From Lachnospiraceae bacterium (GTDB taxonomy: Bacteria > Bacillota > Clostridia > Lachnospirales > Lachnospiraceae): a stretch of 50,458 nucleotides of DNA. The notes below the pieces were generated by a model. That model saw only the letters and a program-made list of their open reading frames with translations. It did no database searches and was not told where the DNA came from. The stretch covers positions 1 to 50,458 of the forward strand of contig JAGBEV010000040.1 of assembly GCA_017936785.1 (NCBI GenBank). Direction: 5' to 3'. Below, piece by piece: positions 8,346 to 15,213 of the stretch; the stretch's first letter is position 1; the number at the start of each line of letters is the position of its first letter. The position numbers were made by a program, and so were the translations under genes.

Positions 8346-9002
8346 TTATCTGTTGCGGTGTGTCACAAGACGGCAGATCGGGTTCCCTTTTTGATAGAAT
8401 TTTTCTTCATACTCGGTCATAACATTATTTGGGGCAGGACCATTTGCATGGAGGTCGAAGCTGCATTCATCCAGGATCCAGCCGGCCTCCTTAATCTGTT
8501 CCAGAGAAAAATCAAACAGTGGACGGTTATCTGTTTTAAATTGAATGTTCCCGTCTGTAGCAAGAATCTGGTCATACCGTTCTAAAAATTGTACCGAGGT
8601 AAGACGTCGCTTTGCATGGCGGTCTTTGGGCCATGGGTCGGAAAAATTCAGATAAATCTTAGCAACTTCTCCTGGGGCAAAATATTTTGCGATATCTTCT
8701 GCATCCATTCTCAGAAACAAAAGGTTGCCAGTCTCAAGTTCTTCTCTTTTGTCCAGGGCACGGACCAGGACACTGGAGTATTTTTCAATGCCAATGTAAT
8801 TGATATCAGGATTTTGTCTTGCCATTTCCAGAATAAATTTTCCCTTTCCCATGCCTACTTCAATATGAATTGGGCGGTCATTGCAGAAAATGTTTTGATT
8901 CCATAATCCCTGATAATCTGCTCCATCTGCACCGTCTGTCTGTATTGTATATTTATTTTCTGAAATTCTTTCCTGAGAACCTTTTACATTTCTAAGACGC
9001 AT
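8346..9002 (-). CDS. trmB: tRNA (guanine-46-N7)-methyltransferase TrmB
   Basis: 218 residues, normal for bacterial TrmB. It methylates N7 of G46 in the tRNA variable loop using SAM. Motif I is IHIEVGMGKGKFI, followed by NYIGIEKYSSVL. The catalytic/tRNA-binding stretch YLNFSDPWPKDRHAKRRL is intact, and a TEYEEKFYQKGNPI motif lies at the C-terminus. It ends 5 bp from the convergent AI-2E family gene. A promoter with TTGCCA/TATAAT and a 17-bp spacer lies at 9041-9069 on the same strand. Confidence 0.96.
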   Translation of the reverse strand: MRLRNVKGSQERISENKYTIQTDGADGADYQGLWNQNIFCNDRPIHIEVGMGKGKFILEMARQNPDINYIGIEKYSSVLVRALDKREELETGNLLFLRMDAEDIAKYFAPGEVAKIYLNFSDPWPKDRHAKRRLTSVQFLERYDQILATDGNIQFKTDNRPLFDFSLEQIKEAGWILDECSFDLHANGPAPNNVMTEYEEKFYQKGNPICRLVTHRNR

Positions 9003-9040
9003 AATTTTGGATTCCTTTCGTTTTTTTGTCGATTGATGGT

Positions 9041-9069
9041 ATTATAACGGATAGATACGGGAATGGCAA
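9041..9069 (-). promoter_or_regulatory. sigma-A promoter of trmB
   Basis: On the reverse strand TTGCCA (9064-9069) and TATAAT (9041-9046) are separated by exactly 17 bp, about 40 bp upstream of the trmB start. Confidence 0.7.
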
Positions 9070-9166
9070 ATTTCATTATTATGTGATATACTTCAAATAT
9101 TCAGACTAAAGTTGAAAATAAAAGAAAAATGGATCTTGAAAAAGCAGATAGGAGGAACAGGAACAA

Positions 9167-10411
9167 ATGAGTCAGATCAGAGATATGAAATTAGCACCAT
9201 CAGGAGCGCATAAAATAGAATGGGTACGCCGGAATTGTCCGCTGCTCCGGAGCCTGGAAGAGGAATTTGCACAGAGTAAGCCATTTGCAGGTAAAAAGAT
9301 TGCCCTTTCCATTCATCTGGAGGCAAAGACAGCGTATCTTTGCAAGGTATTGGCAGCCGGTGGTGCCGAAATGTATGTTACGGGAAGTAATCCACTGTCT
9401 ACACAGGATGATGTGGCAGCTGCATTAGTTGATGCAGGACTGAACGTATATGCATGGTATGGAGCAACGGATGAAGAGTATATGGCACATATTTCTGAGG
9501 TGCTTTCCCATCAGGCAAATGTCATTATTGATGATGGCGGAGATCTGGTACATATGCTTCATACCTCCAAAAGAGATCAGATTCCATATGTAATTGGTGG
9601 ATGTGAGGAGACCACCACTGGAATTATCCGTCTCCAAGCCATGGCAGCGGCAGAGGAATTGGAGTTTCCTATGGTAATGGTAAATAATGCAGACTGTAAG
9701 CACCTTTTTGATAACCGGTACGGTACTGGACAGTCAGTCTGGGATGGAATCAACCGGACGACCAATCTGATCGTGGCGGGTAAGATTGTTGTGGTGGCAG
9801 GATATGGCTGGTGCGGCAAAGGAGTTTCCATGCGTGCCAAGGCACTGGGAGCCAGAGTGATCGTGACAGAAATTGATCCGGTCAAGGCAATTGAGGCGGT
9901 TATGGATGGCTTTGAGGTTATGCCGATGAAAGAAGCTGCTGCCCAGGGAGATTTCTTTGTGACAGTAACGGGATGTGCCGGTGTTATTGATGAAGAGGAC
10001 TTCATGGAAATGAAGGAAGGTGCTATTCTCTGCAATGCTGGTCATTTTGACGTGGAAATTGATATGAAGCGTCTCCGTGAGATCGCAACGGATTCGGCTG
10101 AGATGAGAAATAACATTATGGGATATCAGCTTCCAAATGGAAAATGGATTTATGTACTGGCAGAAGGACGTCTGGTAAATCTGGCAGCAGGAGACGGGCA
10201 TCCGGCTGAAATCATGGATATGAGCTTTGCAATCCAGGCACTGAGTGCCAGGTATCTGGTAGAGCATGAGGGGCAACTGAAGGAAAGACTGATCGATGTG
10301 CCGAAAGAGGTAGATATGGAAGTAGCATACCGTAAATTGAGATTCCTTGGGAAAGACATTGATAAACTGACCCCATACCAGGAAGAGTATTTAAATCGTT
10401 CAGCACTGTAA
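9167..10411 (+). CDS. ahcY: S-adenosyl- (or S-inosyl-) homocysteine hydrolase
   Basis: 414 residues, the short form of the SahH family. It catalyses NAD-dependent reversible hydrolysis of S-adenosylhomocysteine to homocysteine and the nucleoside. Visible features are a GGCEETTTG substrate segment (~144-152), the FDNRYGTGQS block (181-190) and the Rossmann GYGWCGKG (212-219). Canonical enzymes read YGCRES where this one has YGTGQS. The short branch seen in archaea and some anaerobes includes enzymes preferring S-inosylhomocysteine, so specificity is open. TAGGAGGA precedes the ATG. It is divergent from trmB, a SAM-dependent methyltransferase, fitting a methyl-cycle theme. Confidence 0.9.
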   Translation: MSQIRDMKLAPSGAHKIEWVRRNCPLLRSLEEEFAQSKPFAGKKIALSIHLEAKTAYLCKVLAAGGAEMYVTGSNPLSTQDDVAAALVDAGLNVYAWYGATDEEYMAHISEVLSHQANVIIDDGGDLVHMLHTSKRDQIPYVIGGCEETTTGIIRLQAMAAAEELEFPMVMVNNADCKHLFDNRYGTGQSVWDGINRTTNLIVAGKIVVVAGYGWCGKGVSMRAKALGARVIVTEIDPVKAIEAVMDGFEVMPMKEAAAQGDFFVTVTGCAGVIDEEDFMEMKEGAILCNAGHFDVEIDMKRLREIATDSAEMRNNIMGYQLPNGKWIYVLAEGRLVNLAAGDGHPAEIMDMSFAIQALSARYLVEHEGQLKERLIDVPKEVDMEVAYRKLRFLGKDIDKLTPYQEEYLNRSAL

Positions 10412-10483
10412 TGGCAGCCGGTTCCCGATTGATGGACAGCATAGGACGGCTGCAGATATGTTTTTTAGGAGGAAAGAACCTAT

Positions 10484-11383
10484 ATGGATACAGAAAAAAC
10501 GACTTTATTATCTGTTATTGTAGGAATCGCCGGGCTTTTGGTGGAATTTATTTTTCATGACACGCTGATGGGCTCTGTAATAGGCGTTGTGTTAAGTGTT
10601 ATTTTGGCATTGATTATTCTTTGTTGTACCTATTTTGCTGTGGATGGGATAAAAAACAGTATCTCTGCTGCCCGCAAAAGAGAAGAAAACAGAAAACGGG
10701 AGTATGATGAAAAGCTGTACCGTTTGTTAAATAAAAAATTATCAGAGCAGGTGAAATTACAAAAGGGGATTTATGGAGCACTGATCACTCTTCAGCAGAA
10801 AAAAGGGAGTCTTCAGAAAGACTCTCAGAAGGATGACCAGAAGGGAAATTGGACGGAGCTTGCAGAGAGTATTAATGACAATGCTTTAAATGCGGCCAAA
10901 ATTATTGTGAAATATAATCAGAAAAATCAGAAAGAGGCGGATCATGTTATTGAAACATCTACAGAAGAAATCTTGCAGGCAATCGGGCAGATGGATGAGC
11001 AGCTGCAACAGTTGAGCAGAGAAATGAAACAGATTGCTTCTGAAGCGGTATCACATGAAAGAGAAATTTTTGATCTTCTACAATCCGTGTCGAAAGAGAT
11101 ACCGGAAGATAATTTGCCAGAGGATGGAGAAGCAACAGAGACAGTTTTAGAAGGAGATCAGAATGAAATGCCGGTGGAACCTCTCATGGAGGAAGGACAG
11201 GGAGATCTCTCAGCAGAAATACCTGGTGATGAGGAATCATTAATAGAAAAGGATGTTTTAGAAGATATCGTAATTCCGTTGCCGGAATCCATGGTAGCAG
11301 ATACTGTTCAACAGGAAGAACCAGAAGAAAATGCTGCCGGATTGACTGCATTAGATATGCTGCTTCATAAGCAGCATATCTAA
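10484..11383 (+). CDS. membrane-anchored coiled-coil protein of unknown function
   Basis: 299 residues, no family recognised. Two hydrophobic helices (about 8-27 and 32-55) form an N-terminal hairpin anchor. A strongly charged Lys/Glu/Gln-rich coiled coil follows (about 60-210, including IGQMDEQLQQLSREMKQIASEA), then an acidic Pro/Glu-rich tail ending ALDMLLHKQHI. The layout suggests a cytoplasmic scaffold or a division/envelope organiser, but this is inference only. AGGAGG lies about 10 nt before the ATG. Its last 13 codons lie inside a perfect 20-bp inverted repeat that also contains the stop. It follows ahcY by 72 bp and may be co-transcribed. Confidence 0.75.
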   Translation: MDTEKTTLLSVIVGIAGLLVEFIFHDTLMGSVIGVVLSVILALIILCCTYFAVDGIKNSISAARKREENRKREYDEKLYRLLNKKLSEQVKLQKGIYGALITLQQKKGSLQKDSQKDDQKGNWTELAESINDNALNAAKIIVKYNQKNQKEADHVIETSTEEILQAIGQMDEQLQQLSREMKQIASEAVSHEREIFDLLQSVSKEIPEDNLPEDGEATETVLEGDQNEMPVEPLMEEGQGDLSAEIPGDEESLIEKDVLEDIVIPLPESMVADTVQQEEPEENAAGLTALDMLLHKQHI

Positions 11384-11388
11384 TGCAG
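11346..11388. terminator. perfect 20-bp inverted repeat spanning a stop codon
   Basis: Arms 11346-11365 and 11369-11388 are perfectly complementary around a 3-nt loop (CAT). The left arm and loop encode the end of the coiled-coil protein and the TAA lies in the right arm. There is no U run on either strand. The position between convergent genes (the AEC gene ends at 11409) suggests a two-way transcription barrier or RNA 3'-end stabiliser. Confidence 0.6.
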
Positions 11389-11408
11389 AAATAACAGCAA
11401 GCAACATT

Positions 11409-12362
11409 TTACTGTATCAGCTCTAAAAAACGCATCAGGAAAATCCAGAAGGTCAGTGTGATAGAAGACAGTAAGGTAGTGGTTACTATAATGCTGGATG
11501 CCAGTACGTCATCTCCATCCATGTTTTTTGCCATGATATAGGCTGTCGGAGTACATGGAGAGGCAAGCATGATGACAATGGCGATCAGCTTCTGGTCACG
11601 GAATCCGCAGGCAACTGCCAGTGGTAGAAATAGTGCAGCCAGCCCGATCAGTTTTAAAAAAGAAGCGATAGCAGTCGGTTTCAGTTTTGCCAGTGCCTTG
11701 CGTCCCTCGAAAGATGCACCGATGGAAATCAGAGCGAGAGGGGAAGCCATGACAGCGATATTATTGATTGTTTTATCGATCATTTGAGGTAACTGTAAAT
11801 TGATAAAGGAGGCAAGAAGACCCAGAACAATACCGATGATGATCGGATTTTTCAGGATGTTGATACAGGCGGTCTTTATCTGACTCTTATTATCTGATAG
11901 GGATGGATTATTGCTCTCAAAAGTCAGAATGATGACAGCAAAAATGTTATAAAGTGGAACAGAGCCAATGATCATAAGTGGTGCCATACCAGACACACCA
12001 TAGATATTCTGTATAAATGCAATTCCCAGTATAGCAGCACTGCTACGATAGGCGCCTTGAACAAAGGCGCCTGTCATTGTTTTATCCTTTAACAGTTTTT
12101 TCGCAAGAAACCAGATTGACAAAATAGAGATCAACGTAGCGATAAAACAGAATCCAACATATTTTGTATCGAAATTTTCGCGGATATTTGTGTCTGCCAG
12201 ATCCTGAAAAACTAGGCAGGGAAGGCATGCTTTAAAGACAAACTTGTTTGCAACAGATGCAAAATGATCATCTATCATGCCAATCCGCTTTAAGATGTTA
12301 CCGATGATCATAACAGCAAAAACCGGAACGGTAGCATTCAGACTAAAAATAAAACTATCCAT
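11409..12362 (-). CDS. AEC (auxin efflux carrier) family transporter
   Basis: 317 residues and about ten membrane helices arranged as two five-helix repeats. Typical features are an N-terminal PVFAVMIIGNILKRIG helix, a NKFVFKACLPCLVF helix with family-typical Pro, and a second-half APTAYIMAKN-like segment (here TPTAYIMAKN). Bacterial members often carry malate, malonate or other small organic acids; the substrate here is unknown. The start at 12362 lies 30 bp after the AGCS symporter stop on the same strand, so the two probably form an operon transcribed leftwards. Confidence 0.87.
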   Translation of the reverse strand: MDSFIFSLNATVPVFAVMIIGNILKRIGMIDDHFASVANKFVFKACLPCLVFQDLADTNIRENFDTKYVGFCFIATLISILSIWFLAKKLLKDKTMTGAFVQGAYRSSAAILGIAFIQNIYGVSGMAPLMIIGSVPLYNIFAVIILTFESNNPSLSDNKSQIKTACINILKNPIIIGIVLGLLASFINLQLPQMIDKTINNIAVMASPLALISIGASFEGRKALAKLKPTAIASFLKLIGLAALFLPLAVACGFRDQKLIAIVIMLASPCTPTAYIMAKNMDGDDVLASSIIVTTTLLSSITLTFWIFLMRFLELIQ

Positions 12363-12391
12363 CCTTTGACTCTCTCTTTCTTCTTCTCTCT

Positions 12392-14080
12392 TTAGTTGAG
12401 AGATTTCTTGATGTTTTCCTGCTTGATTACAGCCTGATAGCGGTTCATTTCCTTTGCAACAACTCCGCTCAATGCAAGAAGACAGATCAGATTTGGGATT
12501 GCCATCAATGCATTAGCGATATCTGAGAAATTCCATGCAATCTGCAATGTGGTGGTAGCACCTATGTAAATGATCAAAGAGAATATGATACGGTAAAACA
12601 TATTGTATTTGTGGGTTTTGAAAAGATATTCAAAGGCTTTTTCACCATGATACTCCCATCCAAGGATGGTAGAGAAAGCAAACAGGGCGATGCCGATGCA
12701 TACCAGCCATCCTCCTGGAGCGCCCAGTACCGTTTCGAATGCTGCAATAGTCAGGGCAGAGCCGACGATAACTTCTTTGTACTCGAAAGAACCATTGGAA
12801 TCAAATATGTACTCATTCCCTGCTTTATCTTTCCACTGAGAGGAAGGGAGGGTAGCAGAACTGGTAAGAATCTGTGTATCATCTACGTCCATTGCTTTCA
12901 GAGTGAGAGTTTCTGCTGCATCATTTCTTGGTGTCAGTACCATGGCAGCATTTTCATCAACAGAAATGTCATATGTTGTTGTAGTTGTTTTCTTATCTGC
13001 GGTCGAGGAGATGGTAATAGACCGCTCTGAATCAGGAATGGTATAGGTTCCGGTAGCAGAAGTAGCGGTGGTCCCTAATACACCTGAGCTGGCAATGCAG
13101 AGACCGGTGATCGTACATACTACGATAGTATCCCAGAAGGTTCCGGTCATATTGATATATCCCTGGCGGACCGGGTCATCTGTTGTGGCAGCAGCTGCAG
13201 TGATCGCAGCAGAACCCATACCTGCCTCGTTGGAAAATACACCACGTGCAACACCAAAACGGATAGCCTGGGTCATAGAAGCTACCAGACTTCCACAGAG
13301 TCCGCCGCCGACTGCATCTATAGAAAATGCCATTTTAAAAATCATAGCGATACCAGCTGGTAAATTGGCAATGTTGCCGATGATAATGATGATTCCTGCA
13401 ACGATATAAAAAACAGCCATCAAAGGAACGACCACCTGGGAGACTTTGGAAATGGTCTTGATACCTCCGATAATGATAAATAATGCAAGGATAGTAATGA
13501 TAATACCAGTAATCCAGAGAGGTACATGGAAGGTGGTCTGCAATGCGGTAGAAATAGAGTTTGCCTGCGTCAGATTTCCAATGCCGAAGGATGCGATAAC
13601 GGCAAACAAAGCAAAAAACCATCCCAGGAGAGCACCAAGTTTTTTGTGTTTAAAAGCCTTTTTCATGGTATACATAGGGCCGCCGGACATCTCCCCTTTT
13701 TCATTGACTTCCCGGTACTTGATGGCAAGCATACACTCGCTGAATTTTGAGGTCAGACCAAAAGCAGCAGAAATCCACATCCAGATCAGTGCACCAGGCC
13801 CCCCGGATACCATGGCAGTTGCCACACCAACGATATTACCAGTTCCTATCGTGGCAGCAAGTGCTGTAGTCAGTGCAGAGAAAGGAGAAACATCACCATC
13901 TCCTTTTTTCTGACGTGCCTCCTTGCTCAGTACACTGCGAAGTGCATAGGGAAGATTACGCCAGCAAAGTGCCTTTGTGCGAATGGTCAGGAAAACACCA
14001 GTGCCCACCAGCAGGGCAAGCATAACCGGACCCCAGACCACATCATCGATCTTCACAAGAATGTTTGAAAAAGTTTCCAT
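12392..14080 (-). CDS. AGCS family sodium:amino-acid (alanine/glycine) symporter
   Basis: 562 residues from the ATG at 14080, chosen because AGGAGG sits 10 nt upstream; an in-frame ATG 13 codons earlier lacks one. Family motifs: ALAATIGTGNIVGVATA (~73-89), GGPGALIWMWISA, KYREVNEKGEMSGGPMYT, GVFSNEAGMGSA (~280-291), and GWEYHGEKAFEYLF near 475-487. It imports Ala/Gly-like amino acids with Na+. Between SSGVLG (~336) and GSALTIAAF (~440) lies a Ser/Thr-rich, beta-like insert of about 100 residues that the family core normally lacks. It precedes the AEC carrier in a likely operon and has a leader terminator at 14106-14136. Confidence 0.92.
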   Translation of the reverse strand: METFSNILVKIDDVVWGPVMLALLVGTGVFLTIRTKALCWRNLPYALRSVLSKEARQKKGDGDVSPFSALTTALAATIGTGNIVGVATAMVSGGPGALIWMWISAAFGLTSKFSECMLAIKYREVNEKGEMSGGPMYTMKKAFKHKKLGALLGWFFALFAVIASFGIGNLTQANSISTALQTTFHVPLWITGIIITILALFIIIGGIKTISKVSQVVVPLMAVFYIVAGIIIIIGNIANLPAGIAMIFKMAFSIDAVGGGLCGSLVASMTQAIRFGVARGVFSNEAGMGSAAITAAAATTDDPVRQGYINMTGTFWDTIVVCTITGLCIASSGVLGTTATSATGTYTIPDSERSITISSTADKKTTTTTYDISVDENAAMVLTPRNDAAETLTLKAMDVDDTQILTSSATLPSSQWKDKAGNEYIFDSNGSFEYKEVIVGSALTIAAFETVLGAPGGWLVCIGIALFAFSTILGWEYHGEKAFEYLFKTHKYNMFYRIIFSLIIYIGATTTLQIAWNFSDIANALMAIPNLICLLALSGVVAKEMNRYQAVIKQENIKKSLN

Positions 14081-14105
14081 TAATATGTATCCTCCTTTTA
14101 TCATG

Positions 14106-14136
14106 TAAAAAGAGACCATCGTTTAACGTGGTCTCT
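14106..14136 (-). terminator. stem-loop with T5 in the leader of the AGCS gene
   Basis: On the reverse strand AGAGACCA/TGGTCTCT (8 bp, loop of 10) is followed by TTTTT, ending only ~25 nt before the AGCS start codon. It could end the rhodanese transcript from upstream. However, no promoter fits in the 25 nt left before the symporter gene, so a symporter mRNA starting upstream must read through it. That makes it a candidate attenuator. Confidence 0.6.
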
Positions 14137-14244
14137 AAAAAATTTATCATATTGAATATAAAAATACGAATCTACAAAAGGCTAAAATGACCCGTTGACA
14201 AAAATACATGCCTAGTTTAACACAAGCAAATACAGATTTCAAGT

Positions 14245-14598
14245 TTATTTCCAATAGGAATAAGAGCGCATAGATTCCACAGCACCATCCCAGCGGTGAA
14301 ATCCGCCATTCAGACTCATAACAGGGTAGCCTTGTCTTGCCAGATCCCGTGCGGTGAGCAGGCTGATATTTCCTGCGTCACAGTAGAGGATGACCCACGC
14401 AGGGTAAAAGCCATGAATCTGCCGGAAGTCTTCAGCCAGTTCTTTTATCTCAATTTCAGCACGTTCCCAATCCATCCATACAGCTTCGGGAATATGGCTT
14501 TTACGGTAGCTTTCCCGGCTCCTTAGATCAATTAACAGTACATTTTCCTTTTGCATATATTGTGAAAGCGTTTCACTGGAAATAATTTTAAATCTCAT
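14245..14598 (-). CDS. rhodanese-domain protein
   Basis: 117 residues, a single rhodanese domain. Landmarks are LLIDLRSRESYRKSHIPEAV near the start and the active-site loop LYCDAGNIS with the catalytic Cys at about residue 74, followed by ALNGGFHRW-like MSLNGGFHRW. Such proteins carry persulfide sulfur on the Cys. The ATG at 14598 is preferred because GGAGAG sits 7 nt upstream; the ATG at 14613 has no ribosome binding site. Partner and acceptor are unknown. It is transcribed towards the AGCS gene. Confidence 0.88.
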   Translation of the reverse strand: MRFKIISSETLSQYMQKENVLLIDLRSRESYRKSHIPEAVWMDWERAEIEIKELAEDFRQIHGFYPAWVILYCDAGNISLLTARDLARQGYPVMSLNGGFHRWDGAVESMRSYSYWK

Positions 14599-14627
14599 AA
14601 GCACACTCTCCATTAACTGATATGTAT

Positions 14628-14651
14628 GCAGGAAGCCTTATGACTTCCTGC
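14628..14651. terminator. perfect 8-bp hairpin between two leftward genes
   Basis: GCAGGAAG (14628-14635) pairs with CTTCCTGC (14644-14651) around an 8-nt loop, between the Asn-rich small gene and the rhodanese gene. Neither side has a clean U run, so termination efficiency is uncertain. Confidence 0.4.
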
Positions 14652-14717
14652 TGAAAATATTTAAAAAAATAGAAAAGGATCCGTTTTGCCGGTCTTTTAT
14701 GCTAAAAAACAGAAGAT

Positions 14718-14918
14718 TTAATAGCAGTCAGACTCATTAGAAGAATTTTTGCTGGCATTTCTGGATGCATTTTTAGAAGAATTCTTGGAATTGGTGGAAT
14801 TCTTAGTGGTGTTGCTGGTACGGTTCTTGCTGTTAGCAGCATTGCTTGTGTTTGTAGCATTAGAAGAGTTGTTAGATGTGTTGCTTGCGTTTGTTGAATT
14901 AGAAGAATTCTTTGTCAT
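14718..14918 (-). CDS. Asn/Ser/Thr-rich low-complexity small protein
   Basis: 66 residues built almost entirely of Asn (19), Ser, Thr and Ala with eight scattered Lys/Arg and no hydrophobic core. In the first half Asn recurs at nearly every third position (NSSNSTNASNTS...). In the second half it follows Lys/Arg-containing quartets. The protein ends ESDCY, its only Cys. It is probably a real gene: AGAGGT is well placed before the ATG and there is an AT-rich promoter-like zone upstream. The long frames on the other strand lack such signals. No family recognised. A spore-coat, spore-core or surface filler role is possible but unsupported. Confidence 0.6.
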   Translation of the reverse strand: MTKNSSNSTNASNTSNNSSNATNTSNAANSKNRTSNTTKNSTNSKNSSKNASRNASKNSSNESDCY

Positions 14919-15213
14919 AATAAAATACCTCTTTTCTGTGCTTTTGCACCAAATGCCTTCTGCAAGGAAGAAAGAAGCTGATTTAGTCAGACCCTGCTTA
15001 CAGAAGATGAATAGTAGCAGTAATAGTATGACAATTTATGATAAAACGATACCTGCATAATTTTGGAAACTCAAGTCATTGCATTCTTGAAAAACAAAGG
15101 GATATATTATAATATGTAATTAACTATATAATGTGTGCCTGTAAAATAGATTTTAGGATAAAAAATTGAAACAGGGACCAGGTTGGAAGATAAGAAAAGG
15201 ATGAGGTAAGCGT

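Noticed and set aside
14749-15060. 103-aa Leu/Val/Glu-rich frame opposite the Asn-rich small gene
   Set aside because: Looks like a hydrophobic repeat protein but is the complement of AAT/AGC/ACA-rich codons. The ribosome binding site belongs to the reverse-strand gene.
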